A stretch of DNA of 46,303 nt, taken from Saprospiraceae bacterium. Lineage in GTDB: Bacteria; Bacteroidota; Bacteroidia; Chitinophagales; Saprospiraceae. Positions 8,903 through 18,885 of the stretch are shown in pieces. Position 1 is the first letter of the stretch. Each line of letters starts with the position of its first letter. Location: assembly GCA_026986005.1 (NCBI GenBank), contig JALSPK010000062.1:1-46303 (forward strand), given 5' to 3'. The notes below the pieces were generated by a model, which was not told the origin of the DNA, did not search any database, and worked only from the letters and a program-made list of their open reading frames with translations. A program made the position numbers and the translations under genes.

Positions 8903-10333
8903 TTAATTAAAACTCAAATTCTCTCCTAAATAGTAATCTAATATTTTGCTTTTGAATATATATTGATATTTAGACAATAACAAACTATTTTGTGCTTTCT
9001 CAAATAAAAGCTTCGCATTAATCAAATCGTATGAACCAAGGCCTCCTACGTCATACTGTAGTTTGGCATTATCAAAGGCTGCTTTTTGAGCTTCAAATGC
9101 TTTTTTTGAAGCTAAATACTGTGATTTTGCTGCTTTGGAATCGGCAAAAGCCAATTGAATCTTTGATTTAATATTTTGAGCGATTTGCTCTTTAGCAATC
9201 TTTTGATTTTCTATACTTATTTTTGCTCGATCCAACCCGGCTCTAGACGAATATTTATTGTAAATCGGTATATTTACTTGTAAAGCCATTCCAAACCCCA
9301 GATTATTCTTTAGTTGATCAACATATATTTGTTTCCTTGTAATAGGCTCTGAAAATGGAATTCCGACATTTACTTCTTGATTATTTATAATAAAAATACT
9401 TTCCCTTATCTTCTGATCATATCCCGTCACCTCCAATGCTCTATTAGCATAATTAGTTGAAAGTCCTCCACCCAAACTTACCGAAGGCAAAAATGATGCT
9501 TTGGCTATATCTCTTTGCAGCAGACTGCTTTTAAGCCTATATTCTGCAGCACTATACCCAGGATAATGCTGCAAGGCAGAGACATACAGTTCAGACAAGG
9601 ATAATGCAATATTATCACCATTATCATTCATATCAATAATTGGAGTTTTAATCTCTACTCTCTCAGAATCTTCCAGTAAAAGTAGATTTTTTAAATTCAG
9701 GTAATTTCTCTCCAACTCATTATTGCCAGCTACCAATTTTTGCTCATCTGACAATAGCTGAGCTTCCATACTCAATGAAGCCGATTTTGGCTTGAGCCCT
9801 GCATCAATCAATTTATTTAATTTGACTAGCTGCTCCTTTGTAGATTTATATTGATTCTCTAGATTTTTCAGACTCTCCTGAGCAAAAAGTATCGAAAGGT
9901 ATGTATTCGTAACTAATAAGGCAATATCTCTTCTCATTTGCTCAATATCTTCCTCTGAAGCATTTTTATCAAAAATAGCTTTTTTAATATTTTTACGCAA
10001 CCTACCACCATTATATAATGTAATACCTGAATTCAAATTTATTCCCTGCGATATAAATGATTGAGACAGATAGGAATTAGTTGTAGGATCAATCCGTCTT
10101 CCTACGTTATATGACAAAGATGAATTAGCATTTAATGAGGGTAGAAGCTGTTGCTTTGAAAATTTCAAATTTATTGAAGCTCCCTCTTTAGCCAATACCC
10201 CCTTTTTAATATCCAAACTATTATTTTGTGCTATCTTTATACATTGCTCCAAAGATAAAACTCTCTGAGCTTTAGCCTCAATCCCGGACAGTATAATTAA
10301 AGCAAAAACATATACTAATGATATAAACTTCAT
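8903..10333 (-). CDS. TolC-family outer membrane efflux protein
   Basis: It begins with a signal peptide (hydrophobic to about residue 19, likely cut near AKA-Q). The mature part shows the internal duplication of the OEP family: two long helical-hairpin regions, starting with SLEQCIKIAQNNSLDIKKG (27-45) and repeated after about residue 245. Glutamine- and alanine-rich heptads are typical of the periplasmic helical barrel. At 476 residues it is normal for Bacteroidota members. TolC proteins form trimeric channels through the outer membrane for drugs, ions or proteins. It is the first gene of the operon with the adaptor. A family A miniature element ends only 20 bases upstream of its start codon. 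Confidence 0.93.
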   Translation of the reverse strand: MKFISLVYVFALIILSGIEAKAQRVLSLEQCIKIAQNNSLDIKKGVLAKEGASINLKFSKQQLLPSLNANSSLSYNVGRRIDPTTNSYLSQSFISQGINLNSGITLYNGGRLRKNIKKAIFDKNASEEDIEQMRRDIALLVTNTYLSILFAQESLKNLENQYKSTKEQLVKLNKLIDAGLKPKSASLSMEAQLLSDEQKLVAGNNELERNYLNLKNLLLLEDSERVEIKTPIIDMNDNGDNIALSLSELYVSALQHYPGYSAAEYRLKSSLLQRDIAKASFLPSVSLGGGLSTNYANRALEVTGYDQKIRESIFIINNQEVNVGIPFSEPITRKQIYVDQLKNNLGFGMALQVNIPIYNKYSSRAGLDRAKISIENQKIAKEQIAQNIKSKIQLAFADSKAAKSQYLASKKAFEAQKAAFDNAKLQYDVGGLGSYDLINAKLLFEKAQNSLLLSKYQYIFKSKILDYYLGENLSFN

Positions 10334-10352
10334 TTTATTACTTTTTTAGTTT

Positions 10353-10512
10353 ATACCAAACCACTACCAATATACAGATTATAAAAAACTTAGGTTTCAC
10401 TTCTTTATCTTCAAAATATATCTCCGTATCTAAGGCTATGCAAAGATTTTTTCATTGAATAAACAAAAACTAATTCTTTTTATATTTCACCATCTTGATA
10501 ACGGTTTGGTAT
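10353..10512. repeat. Family A miniature inverted-repeat element, long form (A2)
   Basis: The copy runs from ATACCAAACCA to CGGTTTGGTAT, giving terminal inverted repeats of at least 11 bases with one mismatch, and is 160 bases long. It contains about 50 bases (around 10425-10475, including CTAAGGCTATG) that the copy at 2590-2697 lacks, and it shares its left half with 38470-38570. It sits 20 bases upstream of the tolC-like start codon, so it must lie in or just beyond the promoter region. Confidence 0.75.
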
Positions 10513-10955
10513 TAATCCTTTTAAAATATTTTAATGTTACAATAATACAATTAATATAATTAACAATAAATTTTATTATATCAAATGCTATTATTTACCG
10601 ATAGAATCTATTGAATTTTTGGATTAAATAAAAATCATGCCTACAAGAAAACCCAAAACAAACAAAAGCTAAAGTAGATTCTACTTTTAATAAAACAATA
10701 TCATAATTTCACAATTAGACTATAGCAATATCACCAAATTTATTTTCAAAACATCCAAATAAGCTTTCAAAAACTACTAAAATTTACCAAATTTTCCAAC
10801 TCACATTAAAGTTTGGTATAATATTTGTCTTATAACACTTATAAATAAACAAATTATTTAATAAATAGATTCTTAAAATTATTAAAAACTGTTTCTCAAT
10901 AACTTAAAAAATCTAATAAATAATTATTAAACTAAAAAATAATTTATAAATACAT
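10513..10955. other. AT-rich intergenic region upstream of the type IX cargo gene
   Basis: No gene or structured RNA was recognised. A near-match to a Bacteroidota promoter (TTTG followed by TATAA-rich sequence) occurs around 10811-10845, but the spacing and -7 sequence are not convincing. Confidence 0.5.
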
Positions 10956-13900
10956 ATGAAATATTTGTTTTACAATACAAAAAGAACGAAAATGAAAAAA
11001 ATTGAACTTAATTTAATTAGTTTTTTGTCAATACTATTATTGATGTTTGTTATACAAACCGGATCAGCAAAAAGCAATAGTGAACTAAATCTCAATTCAA
11101 CTATAGCTTGTAATGATACTGTAGAAATCTCAATGGGCGTAAATTGCCAGGCAACAGTAAGTCCTGATCAACTATTAGAAGGAAATTATCCTGATTATGG
11201 GATATTTACCGTAAATATAATAGATCAAAATGGTCTTTCTATAGGAGACAACCTAACTTCAGACAATGTGAGCTTCAATTTATCAGCTGAAGTATATGAT
11301 ACTGTGTCTACAAATAGGTGCTGGAGTACGATTAGAGTTGTTGACAAACTCGCTCCACCTATAGAGTGTAGTGACATTTATACTACATGTTACAAGGAAC
11401 CCGTTCCAGGTTCTCTTACCCCTCACAATTACAGATTTGCTTTTGATCAAAAAGCTAAAATCCCGGATAATGATACTTTAAAATATCAAATGATTGTTGG
11501 AAATATCCCCGGAGCATTGATTACTGACATGAATGTAGCAATAAATATATTTCACCAAAGGCTTCTCGATTTGGAAGCATTTTTAGTCTCACCTACAGGT
11601 GATACGGTAAAACTATTTGGCAACCTAACATGTGGAAATGCCAATATGGATATTGAACTTGATGACTCTGCAGCTAATAGTGCAGCAGATTTATCTGTAG
11701 CATGCTCTATAAACGACCCAGCTATAGAAGGTGAATTCAAACCTTCGGAAAATTTATCAACATTTAACAACCAATCACCTTCAGGAATATGGATACTTAA
11801 TGTCATAGACAAAAATGCAGGTATGGTAGGGGCTTTGCAACATGTAGACTTGCTAATTAAACAAAACCATGGTTTTATCAACTTCCCAATACCAAATACT
11901 GCCTCTAACCCTGTTCAAGTATACGGAGTGGAAAATACTTATAGAGTTGTTAGTGGTTTTGATCCATGCGGTGAGGTGATACTTTCATACACCGATTCTC
12001 TCAAGTCATTTGATTGTACTTCAAATTACTCCGGTATAATAGAAAGAGAATGGCACGCTGAAGATGAATCCGGTAATATCTCAACTTGTACACAATATAT
12101 ATATATAATAAGGACAGGGACTGCTTTTTTAGAGTTTCCTCACAACTATGACAATATAGATTATGATGCACTTTCCTGTAATAATCCGGATGCATTCACA
12201 GGTGAACCTGGAACTGAATTATGTAATATGGTGACTGTTTCATTTACCGATGACACTATTAGGATTTGTTCGGGTTCATATAAAATATTAAGACATTGGA
12301 AAATATCTGAAATGTGTTCAAATGAGGTAATTGAACATGATCAAGTGATTGCTGTTATGGATACAGAAGGACCACTTATGGCCAAACTATCCAATTTCAC
12401 AATGGAAGCAAAGTCTCTAGAGTGCTCCGCAGATATTGATGTTACATTTCCTGAAATACTAAGTGATTGTTCGGATTTTGATAAAATGATATTCGATGTA
12501 GGATATCAGATTCTTGATGCTTCTGGTAACCCTACTACCTCAGAATTACTACGAGATAACTTAACACATTCAGGCAATGTTTACACACTTAAAGATGCTC
12601 CAATAGGCAAAGTGAAATTCACATACACAGTAACGGATGACTGTGGAAACAGCTCTTCAAGGTCAAATACGGTAACTATTTATGATAATTCTGCCCCAAC
12701 AGCAGTATGTGATCAACATACTCAAATCGTAATTGGAACTGATGGCGTCGCTAAAGCACCGGCTATCGTATTTGATGACGGTAGTAATGATAACTGTTCC
12801 GACATCACTTTTAAGGTCAGAAGAATGGATGCAAAGTGTGATTATAATGATATAAATTTCAGAGACACTATCTCATTTTGTTGCGCTGATGTAAATACAA
12901 CACAAATGGTAGTACTACAGGTAGAAGATGAATCGGGTCTGAAAAATTCATGCATGGTAGAGGTAAATATAATAGATAAGATTCCACCGGCAATTAAATG
13001 CCCCAAAAATATATCAATTGAATGTACTGATGATTACTTGAATCAGGACTTGACAGGATATGCAAAAGCATATGACAATTGCGAAATTGATACCTTTTAC
13101 CACAATGATATAGTAAAAATCAATCAATGTAATGTTGGTTATGTGATAAGAACATGGCATGCAAAGGATAAAACAGGGTTTTGGGCTCAACCTTGTGAAC
13201 AAAGAATAAATATCAATGATTCATATAAATTCAAATTTAAAGGATCTGATATTCATTGGCCGACTAATAAGACATACACAAATTGTGTAGAAAACTTTGA
13301 CACATCTATAACCGGTTCTGTAACTTTCAGTAATGAAGATTTTTGTAGTATGGTTGCATCTAGATTTAAGGATGACACCTTCAAAGTTGTTGACAATGCT
13401 TGCCTAAAGATATTGAGACATTGGGAAGTGATAGACTGGTGTAATTTTGACATTGATCCTCAAGGAAGTACTTGGACTCACACACAGGTAATCATGTTGC
13501 AAAATGAAGTGGCTCCGACATTTGACACTGAATGTAAAGACACAACATTCTGCACTTACGGAAAATGCCGAGGATTAGTTGACTACAAGAAAACAGCATC
13601 CGATGATTGCACTTTAGATCCAAATGATTTACTTTGGTCTTATAAAATTGATATAGACAATGACGGAACATGGGATTTAGGACCTTTTGAATCTAACCAT
13701 ATTTACAGAGTATTTGACAACGGAACATATAGAGTAGCCTGGTCAGTTGAAGATGGATGTGGAAACATAAGTACTTGTGAAGAAACATTCACAGTAAAAG
13801 ATTGTAAAAAGCCAACACCTCTTTGCATTACCGAACTTACAACTGTGGTAATGAATTATGTGGGAATGGTAACAATTTGCGCTAAAGATTTTAATTTGGG

Positions 13901-15383
13901 AACTAACTGTTATAATTGCAATACCGGTTCTTACGATAATTGTACACCAAAAGATGAATTGAAATATTCTTTTTCTGAAGATATAGCAGACTCTTGTACA
14001 ACTTATACTTGTGATAGCATCCCTAACGGTGTACAAATTCAGAAAAAACTAAAAATGTGGGTAACAGATAATGCAGGAAACCAAGATTACTGTACCGTTT
14101 TCATCAATCTTGAAGACAACCTTGGAAATGCTTGTAAAGATACTACTGTGGGATCAATTGTTTATGGATTTGTCCATAATCCTCAAAATACTACATTACA
14201 AAATATTGAGCTAAAACTAAAGACTAATGAAAATGAAAAAATTGCTATTACTAATGCCGACGGTCGATATGAATTTAATAATCTTGCCGAGGATGAGAGT
14301 TATAGATTGGAATCCAATATGGATACTAGATACCTGTTGGGAGTAACTACGCTTGATATTGTCTTGATTCAAAAGCATTTGCTAGGAATCAAACATTTCA
14401 CAAAGCCTTATCAATACATTGCGGCTGATGTCAACAACTCACAATCAATAACCGCAAGTGATATTTTGAATATCCGAAAACTTATACTGGGAGTGACCAA
14501 TGATTTCAATGGAGAATCAAAATCTTGGGCTGTAGTTAAAGAAAGTGATAATATTAATAATAATAACGATATCCTTCATACCCAATACAATAAAATTGTT
14601 ATTGACAAATCATCATTTGATAAAAACGTAAGTCTTGTAGGTATCAAAATGGGTGATATAAATGGAAGTAGCGATAAAACTATCAAAGATGAATTGATAC
14701 CAAGAAGTACTAAAAGCACTACTCTGCTAGCAAAAGAAACGGCATTTGATAAAAACGAAATAGTGTATGCAGAGTTTGATATAGATCAGCTAAGCGATTT
14801 TGTAGGTGGTCAATTTACCCTTAATTTTAATTCAGAGAACTTAGTATTTGATGAATTGGTACTCGACAATGAAGTGGTAGACAATAATAATTTTGGTCTT
14901 ACAAATGTAAAAAATGGAAAAATAACATTTAGCTGGGTAAAACCAAGTACGATGACAGTTAATCAATCTCAACTATTCAAAGTCAAATTTAAAGCTAAGA
15001 ATAATGGAAAATTATCATCAAACATCTGGCTAAGTAATGATATCACAACGATTGAAGCTTACGATACCGATCTAGAAATAATGGGCATTAAGCTTTTATT
15101 CAGAGATAATACGGAAGAAAACGGAAATTATGCGCTATATCAAAATATCCCAAATCCATTCTCTGGTGAAACAACAGTATTGTTTGATTTACCTTCAAAC
15201 CAAAAAGCTACATTATCTTTTTATGATGTGACCGGCAGAAAAATAAATGAAGTTTCTAAAGTCTTCAGTAAAGGTAGAAATTCTGTTACTTTATCATTTG
15301 ATAAAAAAATAACAGGTATAATTTACTACACTCTTGAGACGGATGGATTCACAAAAACAAAGAAAATGATAAATCTAAAATAG
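10956..15383 (+). CDS. Large secreted type IX cargo protein with P-domain, cysteine-rich repeats, dockerin-like and cohesin-like regions
   Basis: The 1475-residue protein has a signal peptide that fits better from the internal Met13 (10992; MKKIELNLISF, hydrophobic to TGSA at about residue 38). A Saprospiraceae-type opening (ACNDTVEISMGVNCQATVSP) precedes a proprotein convertase P-domain (about 175-305). A long array of HYR-like, cysteine-paired units follows (about 310-1110) with recurring VTDDCGN/VEDGCGN motifs. Residues 1110-1240 combine a carboxypeptidase-regulatory-like fold with two dockerin-like calcium loops (TTLDIVLIQKHLLG and ADVNNSQSITASDILNIRKLILG). About 1262-1385 is a cohesin-like sandwich. 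The last about 85 residues (from YQNIPNPFSGET) are the type A sorting domain cleaved on type IX export. No catalytic domain is seen, so surface adhesion or a structural role is likely. It stands alone and ends at a bidirectional terminator. Confidence 0.92.
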   Translation: MKYLFYNTKRTKMKKIELNLISFLSILLLMFVIQTGSAKSNSELNLNSTIACNDTVEISMGVNCQATVSPDQLLEGNYPDYGIFTVNIIDQNGLSIGDNLTSDNVSFNLSAEVYDTVSTNRCWSTIRVVDKLAPPIECSDIYTTCYKEPVPGSLTPHNYRFAFDQKAKIPDNDTLKYQMIVGNIPGALITDMNVAINIFHQRLLDLEAFLVSPTGDTVKLFGNLTCGNANMDIELDDSAANSAADLSVACSINDPAIEGEFKPSENLSTFNNQSPSGIWILNVIDKNAGMVGALQHVDLLIKQNHGFINFPIPNTASNPVQVYGVENTYRVVSGFDPCGEVILSYTDSLKSFDCTSNYSGIIEREWHAEDESGNISTCTQYIYIIRTGTAFLEFPHNYDNIDYDALSCNNPDAFTGEPGTELCNMVTVSFTDDTIRICSGSYKILRHWKISEMCSNEVIEHDQVIAVMDTEGPLMAKLSNFTMEAKSLECSADIDVTFPEILSDCSDFDKMIFDVGYQILDASGNPTTSELLRDNLTHSGNVYTLKDAPIGKVKFTYTVTDDCGNSSSRSNTVTIYDNSAPTAVCDQHTQIVIGTDGVAKAPAIVFDDGSNDNCSDITFKVRRMDAKCDYNDINFRDTISFCCADVNTTQMVVLQVEDESGLKNSCMVEVNIIDKIPPAIKCPKNISIECTDDYLNQDLTGYAKAYDNCEIDTFYHNDIVKINQCNVGYVIRTWHAKDKTGFWAQPCEQRININDSYKFKFKGSDIHWPTNKTYTNCVENFDTSITGSVTFSNEDFCSMVASRFKDDTFKVVDNACLKILRHWEVIDWCNFDIDPQGSTWTHTQVIMLQNEVAPTFDTECKDTTFCTYGKCRGLVDYKKTASDDCTLDPNDLLWSYKIDIDNDGTWDLGPFESNHIYRVFDNGTYRVAWSVEDGCGNISTCEETFTVKDCKKPTPLCITELTTVVMNYVGMVTICAKDFNLGTNCYNCNTGSYDNCTPKDELKYSFSEDIADSCTTYTCDSIPNGVQIQKKLKMWVTDNAGNQDYCTVFINLEDNLGNACKDTTVGSIVYGFVHNPQNTTLQNIELKLKTNENEKIAITNADGRYEFNNLAEDESYRLESNMDTRYLLGVTTLDIVLIQKHLLGIKHFTKPYQYIAADVNNSQSITASDILNIRKLILGVTNDFNGESKSWAVVKESDNINNNNDILHTQYNKIVIDKSSFDKNVSLVGIKMGDINGSSDKTIKDELIPRSTKSTTLLAKETAFDKNEIVYAEFDIDQLSDFVGGQFTLNFNSENLVFDELVLDNEVVDNNNFGLTNVKNGKITFSWVKPSTMTVNQSQLFKVKFKAKNNGKLSSNIWLSNDITTIEAYDTDLEIMGIKLLFRDNTEENGNYALYQNIPNPFSGETTVLFDLPSNQKATLSFYDVTGRKINEVSKVFSKGRNSVTLSFDKKITGIIYYTLETDGFTKTKKMINLK

Positions 15384-15434
15384 TGCCGACACGAAACAAT
15401 AAGAAAGAAATAAAGATTTCCTTCTTTCATAATC

Positions 15435-15462
15435 AAAAGCACTCGGATTTCCGGGTGCTTTT
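15435..15462. terminator. Bidirectional terminator between the cargo gene and the P-type ATPase gene
   Basis: AAAAGCACTCGG pairs with CCGGGTGCTTTT around the loop ATTT, a 12-bp stem with one T-G wobble, flanked by A-runs and T-runs on either side. It can end transcription from both convergent genes. Confidence 0.85.
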
Positions 15463-15464
15463 TG

Positions 15465-17936
15465 TTATATAACCCCTTTCCTTTTTGCTAAAAGAGTACT
15501 TGACACTATTCCAAAAATCACAACAGAAACAGAACTAATAGGCATCAAAATTGCTGCAATTAGCGGAGAAAGTTGACCGCTTGCTGCAAAACTCACACCC
15601 ACAATATTGTATATAAAAGCAATTATATATGCTGCATATATCAATTTGCGAGCATCTATTATATAGTCAATATAATTCCTGATTTTATCAAACCGTTCTG
15701 CACTTACAATCACATCACTAGCAGGAGTAAAGTTATTAATATTCTCTGTAATAACAACACCTACATTGCTTTTTTGCAAAGCACCGGCATCGTTCAGACC
15801 ATCACCAAAGTACATTACCCTCTCTCCTCTTTCCAGCAATCCGGATATGTAATTAAGTTTGTCCTTTGGCTCTTGTTCAAACAGCATTTCAGTATTATCA
15901 GGAAAAATCTTTTTCAGACTATCCCTTTCTCCATCGGTATCACCTGAGATTAAAGCTAGTGAATAACTTGATCCAAAATAATTTACAAACTCATTTAATC
16001 CTTTACGATAAATATTGTTTATCGTGAAATAACCTTTTAGCTTTTCATCTATCGATACAAATACTCCATTATATTCTGAATTATCATCCTTGCGCCCCTT
16101 CACAAAGTCTTCAGAGCCAATTTTAATTATGTGCCCATTTACTTTCCCTGTTACACCTTTACCTACTATCTCTTCAAATTTTTCTACTTCGAGTATTTCA
16201 CTATCCAGTGACTCATAAATCTGCCTACTCAAAGGATGAGAAGAGTGAAATGAAAGCGATTTAATATATTTCTTTTCATCTTCACTTAATTGAATGCCTT
16301 CGTATGAGATCTCATTTTTAACCGCATAAGTAAGAGTCCCTGTTTTATCAAATACTACACTTGACACTTTTTGTATTGATTCAAAAACATCCGTATTTTT
16401 AAGATAGAAGTCATTTTTACCCAATATCCTCATTGCATTACCAAAAGTAAAAGGAATAGAAAGTGCAACTGCACATGGACATGCTACAACTAATACCGCA
16501 GCAAAAGCAAAAATAGCTTTTGAAGGATCTTCATAAAGCCAATAACCCAATGTTGAAAAAGCTACAAATAGTACAACATAAGTAAATGAAGTACCTATCT
16601 TATCAGCCAATTCACTAATGGGTTTAGTATTTTGCTTTTCAAAAGCACTATCATTCCACAATTGAGTAAGATAGCTTTGCGACACCCTTTTGGTAACAGT
16701 TATTTCAATTGATTCCCCGGTTTGCTTTCCTCCGGCAAATATCTTTTGACCTGCTTGAAGCGGTACCGGCAATGACTCTCCTGTAACAAAACTATAATCT
16801 ATTCTCGCACTTCCCTTCAGCAATATACCATCAGCAGGTATAAGCTCATTGCTCTTAATCATAATGGTATCGCCGGGCACAACTTTATCCACTACAATGG
16901 TAACAGGTTTCCCATTTTCCTTTTTTGTCACAGCTATTGGAAAATAGGATTTGTAATCTCTATCAAATTCAATTGAATGATAAGTCTTTTGCTGAAACCA
17001 TTTCCCAACCAACAAAAAAAATACGAGACCGGTTAAACTATCAAAATATCCATGCCCTATACCACTTACCGTTTCGTAAATACTCCAAAAGAATATCGAC
17101 AAAATTCCAAGGCTTATAGGAACATCAATATTCAAATTCCTTTTCTTTAATCCCAACCAAGCTGATCTTAAGTAATCAGCCCCACCATAAAATACAACAG
17201 GAATTGAGATAACCAAATTCACAAAGCTGAAAAAAGTAAAAAAACTCTGATCAGACTTTTTGAGTAGCCCTAAATATTGGGGAAAAGTAAATAACATTAC
17301 ATTTCCGAAAGCAAATCCAACCAAACCAAGTTTGTAATATAACGACCTATCTGCAACTTTTCTTGATTTATCATCCAAATTAGACATATTAATAGCAGGA
17401 GCATAACCGATAGAATCCAATAGTTCGACTACATTTCGCAATGAAGCCTTTTCGTTAATATAATTGATAAATATCTCTTTCTTAGTGAAATTAACTCTAG
17501 AAACAGTAATCCCTTCATTAAATTTGTAAAGATTCTCAAGTAGCCAGACACAAGCTGCGCAATGCATTTGGGGAAGATGAAATGTGACTTTACTAATAGT
17601 ACCATCAGTAAAATCAATTATCCTCTCAATCACTTCCGGATCGTCAAGCCAACCATACTGCTCTTGTTGCCTCCCTTTAAGGCTAAGCCCCGGACTACTA
17701 TCAATATCGTAATACTGACACATTCCTGTATCCTCTAATATTTCAAATACAGTTTTGCATCCATTGCAACAAAAATACTTGTTACCAATAAAAACCGCAT
17801 CATTTGGACATACATCACCACAATGATAACAAATAAGTTCACCGTTATCATTTCTAAGAATCAGATTGTCTTTATCAACACCTCTTTCTGATTCGACATC
17901 TAAATCCAATTTATCAAATAGTTCTTTAGTCTCCAA
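15465..17936 (-). CDS. Copper-type heavy metal P1B ATPase (CcoI/FixI-like)
   Basis: The 823-residue protein starts with a cysteine-rich metal-binding module (C36, C39, C43, C56, C57, C60; PF12156-type), then an HMA domain with CAAC at 126-129. The P-type core follows: TGES (385-388) in the actuator domain, membrane motif CPC (486-488) for ion passage, phosphorylation site D530 in DKTGTLT, SHP (566-568) in the nucleotide domain and GDGLND (711-716). This architecture matches CcoI/FixI, which exports Cu(I) to the periplasm for assembly of cbb3 cytochrome oxidase. In many Bacteroidota it precedes ccoS and ccoNOP, but none are in this window. An imperfect palindrome, CAAATATCAATTTG, lies about 100 bases upstream (18039-18052) and could be a regulator site. 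Confidence 0.93.
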   Translation of the reverse strand: METKELFDKLDLDVESERGVDKDNLILRNDNGELICYHCGDVCPNDAVFIGNKYFCCNGCKTVFEILEDTGMCQYYDIDSSPGLSLKGRQQEQYGWLDDPEVIERIIDFTDGTISKVTFHLPQMHCAACVWLLENLYKFNEGITVSRVNFTKKEIFINYINEKASLRNVVELLDSIGYAPAINMSNLDDKSRKVADRSLYYKLGLVGFAFGNVMLFTFPQYLGLLKKSDQSFFTFFSFVNLVISIPVVFYGGADYLRSAWLGLKKRNLNIDVPISLGILSIFFWSIYETVSGIGHGYFDSLTGLVFFLLVGKWFQQKTYHSIEFDRDYKSYFPIAVTKKENGKPVTIVVDKVVPGDTIMIKSNELIPADGILLKGSARIDYSFVTGESLPVPLQAGQKIFAGGKQTGESIEITVTKRVSQSYLTQLWNDSAFEKQNTKPISELADKIGTSFTYVVLFVAFSTLGYWLYEDPSKAIFAFAAVLVVACPCAVALSIPFTFGNAMRILGKNDFYLKNTDVFESIQKVSSVVFDKTGTLTYAVKNEISYEGIQLSEDEKKYIKSLSFHSSHPLSRQIYESLDSEILEVEKFEEIVGKGVTGKVNGHIIKIGSEDFVKGRKDDNSEYNGVFVSIDEKLKGYFTINNIYRKGLNEFVNYFGSSYSLALISGDTDGERDSLKKIFPDNTEMLFEQEPKDKLNYISGLLERGERVMYFGDGLNDAGALQKSNVGVVITENINNFTPASDVIVSAERFDKIRNYIDYIIDARKLIYAAYIIAFIYNIVGVSFAASGQLSPLIAAILMPISSVSVVIFGIVSSTLLAKRKGVI

Positions 17937-18236
17937 GATTCTTTTGTTAAATTATAAAAAAAAACTCAACCAAATTCACACTACAGCTAATATCTTTCAC
18001 TATTAAAAGCTATAACTTTCCGAAAAAGTAAAAAAACACAAATATCAATTTGAATACAAAATAACCGTCAGAAAAATAAACCGTATTTTTTCCGGATTTA
18101 GATAAGAAAAGGCAAAACCCTTAGTTGTGTCCGATCTTTACAATTCGGAAGTCAAAAAAAAATTAACAGTTATATCGTTTCATCTTGATATTAGATATGT
18201 AAAAGTAAAACAATTATTCATATTGATATAAAAAAA
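17937..18236. other. Intergenic region between the P-type ATPase start and the rplQ terminator
   Basis: No gene is seen. It must contain the promoter of the ATPase gene, but no convincing -33/-7 pair was found. The near-palindrome CAAATATCAATTTG (arms CAAAT/ATTTG with a four-base centre) lies at 18039-18052; it does not match the FNR consensus TTGATnnnnATCAA. Confidence 0.45.
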
Positions 18237-18262
18237 GGGAATAAACATTGCTGTTTATTCCC
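18231..18262 (-). terminator. Rho-independent terminator of the ribosomal protein block
   Basis: On the minus strand, GGGAATAAACA, loop GCAA and TGTTTATTCCC form a perfect 11-bp stem, followed directly by a T-run (A-run at 18231-18236 on the plus strand). It lies about 28 bases beyond the rplQ stop and closes the block. Confidence 0.92.
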
Positions 18263-18289
18263 TCTTCAATAATAAAATCTATAATATTG

Positions 18290-18757
18290 CTATTCCTCTT
18301 CTTTTTTAACAACAGGAGTAGTAGCCTCACTCTTTTTCCCTCTTCTTCTTCTTCTCTTTGATTTACCAGCTGAAGTGGCTTTAGCTGCTAATAATAATTC
18401 ATTAAAATCAACAAGTTCAATCATCGCCATCGCAGCAGCATCTCCTTGTCTAAAACCCATTTTGATAATACGAGTGTAACCTCCAGGTCTATCAGCAACT
18501 TTAGGTGCTATAACGTCAAATAACTCAGTAACAGCATATTTATTACTAAGGTTTTTAAAGACCATCCTCCTCGAATGTGTAGAATTATCTTTAGACTTTG
18601 TAATAAGCGGTTCAATAAATACTCTTAACGCTTTAGCTTTAGCCAAAGTAGTATTTATTCTTTTGTGTTCAATCAATGAAATTGCTAAATTTTTTAAAAG
18701 TGCTTCTCTGTGCTTTTTCTTTCTTCCTAAATGATTAAATTTCTTTCCGTGCCTCAT
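18290..18757 (-). CDS. rplQ: 50S ribosomal protein L17
   Basis: L17 lies near the polypeptide exit region of the large subunit. The opening [23 protein letters not shown] is the family signature, and the core ends around residue 118 with [10 protein letters not shown]. The 155-residue protein has a C-terminal tail of about 35 residues with an arginine run (KRRRRRGKK) and an acidic end, longer than the 127-residue E. coli form. It is the last gene of the alpha operon, downstream of rpoA as usual, and is followed by a strong terminator. Confidence 0.97.
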   Translation of the reverse strand: MRHGKKFNHLGRKKKHREALLKNLAISLIEHKRINTTLAKAKALRVFIEPLITKSKDNSTHSRRMVFKNLSNKYAVTELFDVIAPKVADRPGGYTRIIKMGFRQGDAAAMAMIELVDFNELLLAAKATSAGKSKRRRRRGKKSEATTPVVKKEEE

Positions 18758-18885
18758 TTTTTCATGTTTTTTGTATCACTTTGTGCAAATCGACCACCGG
18801 CTATCATACTTTACACTCGGTTAATATTTTAGTTAATTAATAAATTGGGAAGGTCTTTTCCCAATACCGGATTCCTATTATTTAT

